In this document: positions 1-12,749 of the stretch, one piece after another
Position numbering within the stretch: position 1 is the stretch's first letter
Layout of the letters: every line of letters starts with the position of its first letter
Assembly (NCBI GenBank): GCA_016858145.1
Contig: JAEHOE010000001.1
Location: 3,968,001 to 4,032,000, forward strand
Reading direction: 5' to 3'
From: Edaphochlamys debaryana
Taxonomy: Eukaryota; Chlorophyta; Chlorophyceae; Chlamydomonadales
DNA: 64,000 nucleotides
Translations under genes and position numbers: made by a program
The notes under the pieces: model-generated
Seen by the model: only the letters and a program-made list of their open reading frames with translations
Told to the model about the DNA's origin: nothing
Database searches by the model: none

Positions 1-230
1 CCCGCACTACAAGAGGCCTCGGCCTGGACATAGCCAGCCTGGAACGCAGCTACGGCTATAGCTTGTGGTGCCGCGCGGCTGGGCGTGAATCGCACGCACC
101 GGGTGTTCAGACTCTAGACCCGCAGTGGCCCCTGGCCGACCCAACCCCGTTGGACACTTGTTAGTGACCGTCAAGAAGCGAGGACAGGTGGCTCAGGGTA
201 CTGTGGGACCAGGGTTCAGACCGTTGTTCA
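1..230. other. Left edge, no gene recognised
   Basis: I see no coding exon, RNA gene or repeat that I can support here. The stretch lies beyond the TGTAA signal of the minus-strand TOG-domain gene and is probably intergenic. Confidence 0.4.
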
Positions 231-235
231 TTACA
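231..235 (-). terminator. Poly(A) signal TGTAA of the TOG-domain gene
   Basis: TGTAA on the minus strand, about 640 bases past the stop codon at 875. TGTAA is the usual polyadenylation signal in Chlamydomonas-type algae. It would make 236-874 a 3' UTR. No nearer TGTAA was noticed on that strand. Confidence 0.4.
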
Positions 236-874
236 CAGCAAACCGGTAGACACCTGGCAGCTGGTTGCAGATAGGTTCGTCACTGGACTGCACCGTTGCC
301 AATTGAGGTTCAGAGAGTAGGGGATTACCGTCTGCATCTGTCCCGAGGAATAAGTCACTCACGACCCCAATACCGGGCCTCACCTACTGCACAGCCCAAC
401 ATCCACCAGGAACAGCCAGGTGACTGCCACTACACTCCTTGTCGTTTGCTTAGTCGTCGCACTGTCGCTAGTCCACGCTAGTATGTCGAGTGTCCTACGT
501 CCCACACGCCAAGGCATCAAGTAAAGCTAGGTCCAGTCCGTACTCCTGTCGGTCCTGTCGGCGGGTCTGCGATGACAGACCATCGCCCCCCCCCTCAAGT
601 TTGCTCAGGTCGTCCCAGCTTATCGAGCGTTCACGCACAACCGTGGTTGACTCACCACACGCACGTCACACCCCAATGGCCTTTGCGTCTTGCGACGCAC
701 TGCAGGCCAGTAATGCCTGACGTCTCAGGCTTGCTCACAGTGTCACATACGTCCCCACTCTCCGCGCACCTGCGTACACTGCTGGAGGCTACACGTTGCA
801 CAAGCCTCTAGCACAGCGCCCGGAAACCGAGCTCCGAGTCCCTCAGTCAGGTCGTGGCGCCACGCAACCCGTCT

Positions 875-3800
875 TTATCGTCCAGAGAGCCACCCCGACC
901 GGTCCCGATTCCGCGGCACCCGGGGAGCAGGGGCATCCTGGTCAGCCCCGCCGCCTCCCAGGCTCTCCACCGGTCTCCCCGTGGCCTGGGCCACTGCGTC
1001 CGCCACCCGCTGCTGAGCCACGGCGTTTAGCGACCCCGCCTGCTCCATGAGGGCGGGGCCCATGAGCCTGGCCAGCGCACCCAGCAGCTGGTTGGCGGCG
1101 GCCTTGGTCTCGCCCTTGCTGTCGGTCAGCAGCGCGAAGGCCGCGGGCACGGCGTAGCGCGTCACCAGCTGCGGCTTGGCCGGGTAGAGCGGGTTGATGA
1201 TGGCGATCAGCTTCTCCACCAGCAGCGGCTTGGCGCGCTGCAGCGTGCCGCTGCCCACGCAGTGGCTGAAGTGCTGCACCAGCAGCGCGGGATCCAGCGC
1301 GGCGATCAGGCGGTCCGTGGCCACCACTGCGGCGCCGCGGATCTTGTCGTTGGAGGAGCTGAGCGTCGCGGCCAGCGCGGGGACCAGCGTGTTGAGCCCC
1401 AGCGACATGCGGTTGCGCACCGACGCCGACACGCCCGCCAGCAGCTCCAGCGCGGCCATGGCCACCTTTGCGTTCGCATCGCCCAGGCGGGCCACCAGGC
1501 CGTCCAGCAGACCCACCTGCGGACGAAGCAGGCAGGAGGGGAGCAAGTGAGAGAAAGGAGGGGACCAGGTTGCCAGGTTGAGTGCCCACAAGCACGCTGG
1601 ACACAGGCCCCACGGGCAAGGGTCCCAGGGCTTGACGCCGACGTCACTCACCAGCAAGGACTCGGGCGCCGCCGCGAGCTGGGGCGTGATGCCCTCCACC
1701 ATGCGCACCGCCTCCATGCGCTCCCGGAAGTCCTTGGCCCCCAGCAGCTGCAGCGCCTTGACCAGCGTCTCCTGCGAGTCGGGGCTGAAGTAGGCGCTGG
1801 ACACGCCGCCGCCGCCGAACGCGCCGCCGGGGCCGAAGGCGTTGCCGTCCCCCGCGCTGCCCACGTGCCGGTGGTTGCCCATGTTGCTGTTGCTGCCGCC
1901 CGAGCGCCCCGGCTGCCGGCCGTTGCCGCTGGTGCTGCCGGCCGACTCGGGGATGTTGTCCAGGTCGTTGGTGCGCTGGCGGCCCAACCGCCGCCGCTCG
2001 GGCGTCATGCCTCCGGACGGCGCCGAGTAGCTGGTGTGGCGCACCGGCGGGGGCGGCTGCGCGAGGCTGCCCGCGGCGGTGTCCACCGTGGGGCCGCCGC
2101 GGGCGGGGCTGGCGGGCGCGAGCTGGCGGGAGGCCAGGCGGCTGCCCAGGCTGGCACCGGCGGAGTTGTTGGCGCCGCCGGGCACGTTTCGAGCGGGCGG
2201 CGGCGGCGGGCCGTTGAGCCCCTCCACCGTGTCGACCACCTTGCGGTTGAGCGATGCCGGCGTGACGCCCTGCACCAGACGGTCAAACTCCGGCCGGCTG
2301 CCCACCAGCGCCTTCACGTGCCAGATGATGCGCTTGCCGTACGTCCGCGTCTCCAGGCCGCCCTCGTCCAGGAACGCCGCCGCCGCCTTGAACAGGCGCT
2401 CCAGGCAGGCCGAGTTGGTCCCCAGCGCTAGCCGCCCCGCGCCCCCGCCCGCACACGCCTCCAGGTGGTTGTCCAGGTGGAACGCCACCTTGCCCCGCAC
2501 GTACGGGTTCTTGTGCGCCGCGCAGGCCAGCAGCGACGTGATGGTGCGCGCCTCGCCGCAGCAGCGGCACATCTCGCCCAGCACGCGGTCCGCCTCGGCC
2601 GCCAGGAAGTTGTCGCGGCCCGCGTTGGACACCTCGCCCGCCTTCTTGATGAGCACCGGCACGATCTCGTCCAGCTCCCGGTCCATGCCCCGAGCCAGCA
2701 GCTGGAAGCACTCCTGTGGGGGCGGTAGGCGGGGTGCAGCGGAAGCACAATGCAGAAAGGGATTAAGACATGCAGGGCTTCCACGGTTGACCATGTGCCC
2801 CCGCTGTCGCGGGCAATGCACGTGGTTCGATGCTGACATGCAGGCCCTCCAGCCCGGCCTCACCGCAAAGAGCGCGAGCGCGCACTTGGACGTTGTGCTC
2901 CGCAGCTGGTCCACCGCCGGTGCGGCCGCACGCACGAACTCGTGCAGCACGCCCTTGACCACCTCAGTGTGGTGCTTCACCAGCCGCCGTGCGTCCACCA
3001 GCGCCTCGAACTGCGCCTGCCAGTTGAGCTCCTTGCGGTCGGCGTGGTTGGCCTCCACCAGCCTGTTCATCACGGTCCTGGGAGGGTGGGTACGATAGTA
3101 CGACAGCACGTGAGGGCAGAAGGTAAGTCGGATTGGCGGGTACAGCGCAAGGGAGGCCTTTGCGCTCCAAGTGGCCAGGGACCGTTGACCCAGATGTGTA
3201 GTTGCAGTCCGCCCACACGGCCGATGCAGGTCAGGCCGCCCACCTGATGTACCGCTCGGGGTCCGGTACCGGCGACAGCTCGTCGAAGGTCACGTCGCCC
3301 TGCCCCCCTCGCTTGTCCCAGAACCCGTTGGCTCCTGCTCCTCCGCCCCCTCCTCCTCCGCCTCCGCCTGCTGCTGGGCCGGGCGCGGGGCCTCCTCCTC
3401 CGCCTGCTCCTGCGCCTGGCCCTGGTGGGTGGGGGCTGGGCACGTCCGCAGACCGGGCCCGGTAGCGCCCGAGACCTGGAGACTGGTACCGAGCAGGCGA
3501 GTCCTCCGCCGGCGCCGCATGCGCAGGAGAGCTGAGCGCCGGCCACTGCGCCTGCTCTCCCGAGTAGTGCGAAGAACCTCCACGCGCAAGCCGCTGAGGG
3601 ATGTTGCCCCGCGGAGGGCGCTGCGCTGAGCCCGGTATCTCGTCCGCGTAACCCCCGTAGCCATTGGCCTGGCTCGTGAAAGAGCTGGCATTGGCGTGCG
3701 GGCGCATGGGCGTGTTGGCCACGCTGCTGTAGCCACGACCCGCGTCGGCGGCGCTGGCCGCCCGGTCCACGCGATCGGAGACCTGCGAGTACAGGTAGCG

Positions 3801-6800
3801 CCGCGGCTGCGGGTGGACGTCGGTTGCCGCCAGGATGAGATCGGAGGACACATTGGAGCCCTCCTGCGGGGTGGAGGGGGAGCAAAGGGGAGAGTAGATA
3901 GTCAGTGAAGTTAAAAGGTGTAGGGGGGCACAGAGCGCCCGGTTGTAAACAGCTCAGCACTGAATGCACTCACCATCTGCTGAGCAGTCGCCACGCGCTT
4001 CTCGATCTGCCGGTTCTTTAGCCGCGCCAACATCTCCGCCTTACTGGGGCTGAACGTGTCTTGCCGACCTGGAGGGACACGGACACAAATGGGTCAGCCT
4101 GCCTGCCCTCACTTCTGCACCTCCTCACTTCCCAGGATCAACTAGACCCCACATCCTGCTCTCAACCTGCGAACGGTCTCCAACCACTCACCCGGGTTCT
4201 CCTGCTCCAGGTTGTGGGGCAGCCACAGCGGCTGCCCGTTGGCCCCAACCGTCTGCTGGCCCACGGGCGGAGGGTGTGAGTGCGAGTGCATGGGCGGGCC
4301 CCGCGCCAGCTCCGCAGCCGCCTGCGTCCGCACGCTGGCAGGCCGCATGCGTCCGTCCATGTGGTCGTCCCGGTGGCCGTCCCGGTCCCCGTGAGGCAGG
4401 AAGCCTGCGAGCGAACAACACACCGGGCGAGTGAGCCGGGAAGCGGAGACAGGGCCACATCACTGGCCACGCTACGTGTGCTGAAGCCACGGTGAGTCGG
4501 AGGACGCTGGCGTCAAAAGCAGGAGCATGCGGCCCCCGGTTTCCGCAAGTGCTTGTTTCATGCCCACCTGGCCCGCTGTGGCGGTTGCTGACTAATGCCT
4601 GGTAGCCCTTGGTGGGGGACAGCGGGCTGTCCTCGTACTCGCCGGACTTCTGCTGCTGCCCTTCCAACGACCGAGATGCTGCGAGCGCGAAAGGAACACG
4701 CAAGCCGACTGCATGAGAGCCGATCCTATTGAAGAGTCCGGCCGCACAGCGCTACGGTACGCCAGACTTGTCTGCGGACCCACCTCCCCAGGGGTGCTTC
4801 AGCGGCTGCAGCGCTGGAGCCCGGTCGTTGGTGCTGTCCGAGTGCGCTAGCCCCGACGAGCCCGATGGGTGTTCCCGCATGGGCGAGACGGAGCGCTCGT
4901 AGTGGTGCCCCGGCCGCGCCGCTGTGTTCCAGCTGGCGCTGTACCCCGAGGGTGCGGGCCCGCCGCCCAGCGCCTCGTGCGCCGCCAGCCTGCAGGGACA
5001 GCCATGCGTGTTTACTGTCAGGGGGAGTGCTCAGCGTGCCAACCCGGTCTCCAGCATAGCGGCCCTGTTCTATGCGGACATGCAGGTCCACCTACGGGAC
5101 CAGCAGGGCCTCTGCTGCGAGGGAGAGGTTGGTTGGAGAAAGGGCGCACCTGCTGGTGGGTTGGCCGAAGGGGCCCACCGCCATGGGCCTGTTGGGGCTC
5201 CACAGCGCAGCGTCCTCCAGGCCCCCGCCGCCAGAACCTTGCCGCCCGGGCGAGATGGACGGCCGCGTGACTGACCCATCCGACATGAGGACCCCCCGCG
5301 CACGCGGCCGCGTCGGCGTGGCAGGTGCCCGGGCCGGACCTGCGAAGCAAACAACACAAGAGGCGTAGCATTGCCTCGTCAGCCAACCCGACGCATCTGT
5401 GCCACTACCCATGCCGCCCAAGCCCTCTGTCTCCATTCCATTGGCGCCTTGCGTGCCCCCTCGTTGCCCGCTGCCGCTGCCGCGCCCCTGCCGAGGGACA
5501 CCCCAGCCCAACCCACTCCATCACACCCCCGTCCGCCGCCCCACCCGCAGCCGCGTCCGCCAGGCGCATGTCCGGGTTGTCCGTGCTGGGCAGCTCCACC
5601 ACGTGCTCCACCAGGCCGTCGCCGTTGATGGACGGCAGCGAGCGGTTGGCCAGGCGCTCAGACACCTGAGTGCGCTGGGCCTCGGGTAGCGCCCTCGAGC
5701 CGTTCCGCTGGCCGCTGATCATGGCCGCCATCTCGCCGGGCGGCAGGCGGCTGTTGAGCACCGCCATGCCCTCCAGTGCCACCAGCCGCACTTTGTCCTT
5801 GGTGTCCATGAGGCACGCGCTGAACATGCGGTACAGCGCCGGCACGTCGTAGGCGTTGCGGGGAAAGCCCAGCATCCCCTGCACAGCGGGGAGGCCAATT
5901 GCTGCAGTTCAGCGCCGCTTTGGGGACCCAGCCACAGACCTTATATATCACTTTGAAGAGGCCGGGCCCCCAAGCCAAACGCGCAAAGGTTGTGACTCCA
6001 TGACCCTTGCAAACAATCCCTCCCCACGCAACCAGCGCTGGCCTCACCATGATGTGGCAGTTGAGTACCTCCTCCCGCACCCGGTAGCTGGAGTGCAGGC
6101 TCCCCGAGGACAGCAGCGACAGCACGGGCCCGGGGCCGCAGGCAGTCATGAGGCGCTTGATGACCTTCATGGCTGCGCCCCGCACCAGGATCTTGCTGTC
6201 CGTGAACTTGTCCAGAAGCACCGGCACCACCTCCCTGCAGACATGCACACCGCCACACCGCTCAACTACAGCGCGCGCGCAGCATGGGTCCTCGCCAGCC
6301 CCTCCCCAGGCACTGCTGGGATACTAGGGCAGCGCTGCCCTCCACCCCCCGCCACCAAGACGGAGCTCTGCAGCACGTGGCTCAGATGAGCAGCGCTGCA
6401 GGCGCGCGTGCAGCCCCACCTGAGGTGAGGCTCCAGGTCACCGCCCACTTTGGCCGCCAGGTCCCCCAGAATGGCCATGGAAGATATAGCAATCTTGAAG
6501 TTAGGGTCAGCCACCAGGCCGACCAAGAATCGGACAAAGTCGGATAGGGAAGAGGCAAGGGTCGCCGGCTTCGCCACGTCCTTCAGGCATTTCTGCAGGG
6601 AGTCGATGGCGTTGGCACGGGACTTCCAGTTCCCCACATCCTGCAGGTCTGCCACGATAGAGGCCGGCACGAAGCCGAAGGCCTGAGGGTCAGAAGAGCA
6701 AGAGCCGCGAAGGCAAGGCACGTCAGTCACGGCAGCTGACGGGAGTGGCGGCGAGCGGAGCAGGGCCCGCGCACGTGCGCTGCCACAGCGCCCCCCCCTG

Positions 6801-7287
6801 TGCCTTCGATGCGCCTAGGGAGACGCGTGTGCCCTCCGCCGCCTGATGCTCCTCTAGCCGCCCAGGGGGCCCCGGGAACGCTGTGACACCCAGCACGCCG
6901 AGGCCAGTCATAGCGGGTGTCTGTAAGGTTTCTCCCAGGCGCGGCCCGGCCGTCCTCCCGTCCTTCGCACGCCACCCCTGAATGCAAAGCTGTGTTTGAA
7001 GGGGCTACGGTTGAAAGGGAGCATCGCGGCACTACACCCACGTAGCCCCCGACGATGGTCACCGCTACGCAGAGTGTGACAACCCTGAGAGAGCGGATGC
7101 CTGACGGCTGCATTTGTGCCCACAACAACACACGTAACCCGGAGCGGGGCAGCTGGGGCTGTGCGCTGCAGGTCGACATGTAAGCAGACGCCCGCAAGGA
7201 CGCCGCTGCCCAGCTCCTCTGCGCTCCCGGGCCAATATCTGGGTTCATTGTTACAGTGCGTACCTCTGCCTCGCCTCTTGCGCCCAT
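875..7287 (-). CDS. TOGARAM/crescerin-like TOG-domain microtubule protein
   Basis: Proposed exons, all minus: 7287-7264, 6682-6420, 6234-6048, 5878-5545, 5339-5150, 4989-4784, 4678-4568, 4404-4192, 4068-3974, 3863-3244, 3077-2864, 2713-1652, 1516-875. Phases close, giving about 1386 residues. The start is an 8-codon first exon; it is the first in-frame ATG and ends in a GTACGC donor, but is inferred. Residues about 9-170 are a TOG/HEAT array (start VADLQDVGNWKSRANAID). A long low-complexity, Gly/Pro/Ser-rich linker follows. HEAT-like arrays return at about 747-935 (NPYVRGKVAFHLDNHLEA) and at about 1110-1350, the last containing VAMAALELLAGVSASVRNRM. TOG domains bind tubulin. TOGARAM1/crescerin/CHE-12 proteins regulate ciliary microtubule length, and a TOG-linker-TOG-TOG order fits them better than CLASP or SPIRAL2 (inference). 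Expected at the axoneme or ciliary tip. Confidence 0.8.
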
Positions 7288-7633
7288 CTTCCGCTTCGTT
7301 TGCTGCACTCAAGGTCGTTCCATGGTGTCCACGGAGGCCCAGCAGGAGGCCTGAGAGATAGCTCAAGGCCACAGTGGCTCCTCTGCGCGCTATGCTAGCG
7401 TTGATGGCCCGGTATCAAGGTCATGGAGCTGGGTCCTCTCTGCGTCAGTCTTTTGCGTTCGCCTAGAGACGTTGGTTGTCTCCCATTCTGCAGAAGAAGC
7501 TGGGTAACGGCAGGGTATGGATTGTGGGCAGTCCCCTGACTTGGCGAGCTCTCGCGCAACAAAAGTACGGCAACAGAGCCCAATTTGCTCTGGTTCTTGT
7601 TCTGACGCCGGCAGAGTGCATACAGCTGCAGCT
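7288..7633. promoter_or_regulatory. Divergent promoter region, TOG-domain gene / GT47 gene
   Basis: Only 346 bases separate the proposed start codons of the minus-strand TOG-domain gene (7287) and the plus-strand glycosyltransferase (7634). Both 5' UTRs and promoters must share or flank this stretch unless further untranslated exons exist. I recognise no specific motif in it. Confidence 0.45.
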
Positions 7634-10600
7634 ATGCGGTCCTTACGAAGAGAGTGCTCGAGTTCGGTGGCCCTCTTGCTGGCCACCGTGCTCTCTAGCT
7701 TGGCGCGAATAGCGACCTGCGACGGGAGCAGTGGCGTGATCAAGACGGCTCTAGGAGGCCTGCCATTTAACCAGTTCCAGGTGCGCAGACACGGCGAGCG
7801 AGCTGCACCTGGGGTGCAGTTCCCCCATGACTGTTGTTCCAAGCGATTCTGCTTCGGCACGGCCGCGGGCAAGGCTTCGGGGCGGTGCCTTGGCGAGGAG
7901 GGAGGGAGGGCTGCCATAGGGTGGCTAACGGGAAAGGGGACGTCCCGGGACCGTGCAACACCCACGGGGCAGGGGCAGGGAGGAGACGACATGCTGACTG
8001 CTGCGGGCCCCTTTCCACCACGAAGGAGGTCAAGAAGACATGCGACGCGGCGTGCAAGCAGTGCAACCTGGAGCTGGGGCAATGCGAGTGCCCATTCGGC
8101 CTGTCAGGTGAGCAGCGGGACCGGGACCCGGGACAGGGAATGGGGACTCGGGAACAAGCAGAGACGGGTCAGGGGACGACGGCAGCACGGAGACTGGAAA
8201 CGGGGACAGTATGGGAGCACAGCCCGGGCATTCAGAATCCATGTGAGGCAACGTAAGTTCGTGGGAGCGATATGCGGTCGCCCCGGATCGCCGTCCGGTC
8301 CTTACCTCTACCTCGTCCGCGCCTTCCTCACGCAGGCCCCACGTGTCAGGAGCCAACGCTCCCTGCCTGCCGGACGTTCACGAAGGCTTCGGCGCCGGTC
8401 TTCGTTGGCCGCACAGTTCCCAGGAACTGTCACTGCTACCAGCAGCTTTTTAGGGCTCAGTGCCTACCCGGCAGCGAGAACCGGTGCCTATCACACGTGC
8501 TTAGGTAAGACTATCGGTCGGTCACTCGATCGCAACTTTCCAGGGGGGGGGGGGGGTCGGGGGGGTTCGTAGGGGGTTCGTGCCTCGAGCCGCTCGCCTC
8601 GAGTTCTAAGCGGGGCGGGGCCAGGAGATTCAGCTGGCACGTGCAATGAGAGCTCCAGGTGAGCTGAGTGAACCCGCTCCCCCTTGTCCCTTCTTTCCTA
8701 TCCCTTCCTGTCCTTGCTGTCCTTAAGCTTATGGGATAGTTTGCACTGTTTCGAGCATGTCAGTGACCCAGATGACAAACAACTGAGCGATCTGCCCGAG
8801 AAGCTAGACGATCCCAACTTTCGGTGGCGGAAAGGGGTGGTCAAGGCTGACGGCTCAATGCACAAGGACTTCGAGACGCTGCCCGCAGTGCCCACCCTAC
8901 ATGCAATACACAACGCTGCCTCTCTGTCCAAGTGCCCATCCAGGTGCGTGGTCGATTAACAGGATGGGAGGGGGGCCGAGGTAGCTGGGGAGGTATGCAT
9001 CCCATGTTCTCATGGAGCAGTCGTGAAGCTTGGGTTCGGGTATGAGCATGCCGGAAAAGGCGGCCCAGGCCTACACCAACCCATAAGCAGCGGTGCACCA
9101 CCCCTTGCCGTTCAGGTGCAATGAGCAGGGCTTCTGTAAGCAATCAGCGGACGGGCAGCACGCCTGCGTGTGCCACGCGGGCTTTGGGGGGGCGGACTGC
9201 AGCCAGCCTGCGGAGACGTCCATTTGCCCCAACAACTGCGGCGGCCGGGGCAAGTGCGTGGGCGGCTTCTGCCAGTGCGACCCGCCCTACTGGGGCATTG
9301 GCTGCTCGCGGAGCAAGGCCTGGGAGCCCATCCCCGGTAGGCGCTGGGGCTCTTACGTGCGCACCCTATTTAGGGGCTGGCGACCATGGAGTCCGCACAA
9401 CGAGAGTTTCGTTCTATTGCGCCCCCGTGCCCCGCAGACAGCGTGCACCACCCCTACTACCCTTCCCTCAAGATCTACATGTACGACATCCCCATGAACG
9501 TGGTTGGGCCCCAGGAGATGGACGACGGAGAGTGAGTGGGGATGGGCCTCCAGCCTCCACTACTCCGGGGGCGCCAGGCTGCTGCAGAGCGCTCTTGCTC
9601 AGCCTTCCCTCCTCCGTCGCCCCCCCCCCCCCGCAGCGCCGAGGTGAAGACCATCTACCAGGCCTTCCAGCGCTTCATGGACATGTTCCTGCAGGTGTGC
9701 GGCTGGCAGGGCAGGGCAAGGGGGTCTGACTTGCGGGACGACGCTACACTCACCCACACGCCCAACGGAATGCAGGACAACAGTGGCATCCGCACTGAGA
9801 ACCCGTACGAGGCCAACCTCTTCTACATCCCCACCTTTGCCTACTACTCGACTTGTAAGCTACCACGACGGGCACCTGCCCTGGCGCTTGAACCTCGTGC
9901 ATGAGTGATATAGCCATCCCGTAACCCGCCCCTCTGCCTGTGTGCCGGACGGTGCCTGCAGCCACCATGGGGGACCCTTCCGCGGCAGTCATCCGCGCAG
10001 TGGACTGGGTCAACCACACCTACCCCTTCTTCAACCGCTCCCAGGTGTGCGGGTGTGGGGCCACATGTCGCTCGCGGCAGCGTAGCTCCTCAGGGTAGCT
10101 CCAGACTCTGTCGTTGTTTCCTTGCTATGTCTGGCGCCTTCCCAAACTCACCCCGTTCGCGCCTCTTCAGGGCAAAGACCACTTTGTGGTGCTCACCTCG
10201 GACCGCGGGGCCTGCTACCTCAAGCCCGCGCCGCAGACACAGAACCTCATCCGGGTAAGGCTCGTGTCAACATGGGCATGAGTATACTTGCCTCGAGTAC
10301 CGGTTTAGCGTATGGGCGCAGCAAAGGCTCTGCAGGCAGCGCTGCCCTGAGCTGCTTCTCAACCCGCACGGCCCACCCGGCCACCCCCCTCTCATCACGC
10401 TGCAGTTGGTCCACTTTGGCCTGGAGCGCCCCAACATCACGGACATGGGCCCGCTGGTGGAGAACATGGAGTACGGCTGCTTCAAGGGCGGGCGGGACGT
10501 GGTGATGGCGCCCTACTTCCGGCCGCACCCGGACATCATCCAGGAGGTGCACACGCAGCTGGTAAAGCCGGGGGGCGCGGAAGCGCTGCTGGCAAAGAAG

Positions 10601-11960
10601 AACGTGCTCTTCTTCTTTAGCGGAGACATCAGGTGGGGGCGATGGGCGGGCAGCTGTTCAGGACAAGCGGCATGGGGACTAGCAGAAACGCGCAACTTTG
10701 GCGCGGCTTGGACACACAACTCTGCGTTACACTGTGGTTAACATGCCTGTCATCGACCCTGCCCCTGGCCTCCTCCAGACACCACGAGCCCGAGTTCAGC
10801 GGCGGCGTACGCCAGGCCCTGTCGGCGCTGCTGTCCAACCACACGTTCCCAGACGTGGTGTACAAGGGGGGCTTCCAGGTGCGCACGGGACCTGGGCACG
10901 TTGCCTGGACACGGGGCCTGGGCAGCCTTAGCCTTGGTCGGTGCTTCAACGGAGCGCAGGCGACTGCTGCGGTCTACGCCAGTTGCGCTGACGCCATCCC
11001 CATGCACGCTGGTCCCCTCCCCCAGCCCATGTCCCCGGGGGAGTACGAGGACCTGCTGCGGCGCACTAAGTTCTGCCTGGCGCCCTACGGCCACGGCTGG
11101 GGCATCCGCCTCACGCACGCGCTCATGCACGCCTGCGTCCCCGTCATCATCCAGGACCGAGTGCGCCAGGTGAGCGATGCGGGAGCTGGGCGTGCAGGTG
11201 CCAGGTCTCCAAGGCTCTGCGCCGTTCCTTGGTCAGTTCCTGCCCCTGGCTTGGCTGAAGTCCACGCATGCTGTTCCCTCCCGAACACCCCCCTTCCGGC
11301 CTCCCCCCCTTCCCAGCCCTACGAGGACATGCTGCACTACCCCGACTTCTCGGTGCGCGTGTCCAAGGTGGGTGGGCATCCCACCTCCGCCAGCCGGAAG
11401 TCGGAGGCAAATCTTTCATTTCTGGAGAGCGGCGACAAGACTAGGACGCCGAACGCAGCAGATGCTCCACGAGAGTCGTCGGGTAGCACAGAGACTGCGC
11501 CGAAGGCGCTAGAGGCAGCAGCATGACTTCAGCGTTGCGACCACCGCATTGCCCGCCAGCAGTCTCCCCGCCGCCCCCCCGCCACCCCCCCGCAGTTTGA
11601 CCTGCCCCGCCTGGTGGACACGCTGAGGGCCATCCCCGACTCGGACATCCTGCAGCTCATGCGGGAGAACGCAAGGTGGGGCAGCGAGGGCGGGGCGTGT
11701 ACGTGAGGGTCCAGGCCGGGGGCAGGAAGGGGTCAAGGCCCGTTACAGTTGAGGTGCACACAGGGTCCACCGCGAGGGGTTGAGTGAAGGCCTGACGACT
11801 TCCTTGTATGCCAACTGCTTGCCTCGACAGGGTGTACCGTGCCTTCCTCTGGCAGCCAGAGATTGGCGGGCTGGCGTACAACTACACGGTTGCAAGTCTC
11901 AAGCGGCGCTTGAGTCACCTGCGTGGGGAGCTATACGAGGCAGGGACTCGGCACCTGTGA
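7634..11960 (+). CDS. EGF-like/exostosin (GT47) glycosyltransferase, secretory
   Basis: Exons 7634-7780, 8026-8107, 8336-8504, 8740-8943, 9116-9336, 9438-9531, 9637-9694, 9776-9854, 9962-10044, 10171-10254, 10406-10632, 10779-10878, 11026-11169, 11317-11367, 11596-11675, 11831-11960; about 650 residues with all phases consistent. The start gives a signal peptide or anchor (SVALLLATVLSSLA). A cysteine-rich stretch with EGF-like spacing (CNEQGFCKQ, CVCHAGFGGADC, CGGRGKC, CQCDPPYWGIGC) precedes the exostosin domain, which opens at IYMYDIP. The domain includes NPYEANLFYIPTFAYYST, VLFFFSGDIR and the C-terminal motif FCLAPYGHGWGIRLTHAL with ACVPVII, typical of the GT47 nucleotide-sugar side. GT47 enzymes act in the Golgi on polysaccharides or glycoproteins. 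The acceptor cannot be told from sequence. C. reinhardtii has comparable exostosin-like (ELG) proteins with EGF repeats. Confidence 0.88.
8543..8576 (+). repeat. Intronic G-tract, possible G-quadruplex
   Basis: A run of 14 G (8543-8556) is followed after two bases by 7 G and after six more by 5 G. It lies in the intron between exons 3 and 4 of the GT47 gene. Runs of this kind can form G-quadruplexes in DNA or pre-mRNA and are also error-prone in sequencing. Confidence 0.6.
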
Positions 11961-12392
11961 TGTTTGAGGTAGCTGCGGAAAGGGGCGCCAGTGACGGAGC
12001 ACGGAGGTTGGCCTATCTCCCTCACAATTGTCTATGGCTAGGGGGGTGCACACAATGGCGGCGCAACATGGACAGTGGACATGGGTACGAGGGGAGAGTT
12101 CACGGACATTGCCGGTATGCGGCGCGTTCTGATGGCGGCGCATTGTCTAGCGTAGCTTGATAGGCACAGGGTAGATGGCATGCCCGCTGGAAGCAAAAGT
12201 GGCGTTGCTGGCTACTGGATTTCTTGGAGGCTCGGGAGAGGCGGGGCGGGGGTTAGGGAAAACGTGGCAAGAAGCCGAGGGGGAGAGAGGAGGCGGACGA
12301 CTGACGAGGAGACGGAGGAGGGGGACGACGAGTGCGGGCTCGAAACCGGGTGGGGGACGACGGACGAGTGCGGGCCCAGCTCCCCCCTGATG

Positions 12393-12397
12393 TGTAA
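12393..12397 (+). terminator. Poly(A) signal TGTAA of the GT47 gene
   Basis: TGTAA lies 433 bases after the stop codon at 11960 and 350 bases before the next start. This gives a 3' UTR of ordinary length for the group. Confidence 0.6.
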
Positions 12398-12749
12398 GCA
12401 GCTAAGCAGAGAAAACGGCATTGTCCCAAGTCTCCCAACAAAACACAAAGCGGGCGTCGGAGGTCGATCCGGGTCCTCATTTCAAGTTCCAACACGACCA
12501 ACAGGCACCTGTCTTCACCCGCGGTGCCATTAAGAATAACCCGTGATTACCTCTACTGCTGGTGACTGACGCGCGCCTAGGAGAAGACTATTTTGGCCCG
12601 TCAACAACGGAGCATGGCGCACAGCAGACCCCCGCCTGGATAGCAAGGCGCTAGTCCAGAGTGTTGCGCGAACCCGCCAGAGGGCTGGAACAAGATCGCG
12701 TAGCTAGCCGTGGGCTATCAGGCTCGGCAGCTTGCAGAAGCCGGGAGCG

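Noticed and set aside
1262..2431. 389-codon open frame antisense to the TOG-domain exons
   Set aside because: Shadow of the real minus-strand exon, with Arg/Ala/Gly-rich content typical of the opposite frame in GC-rich coding DNA.
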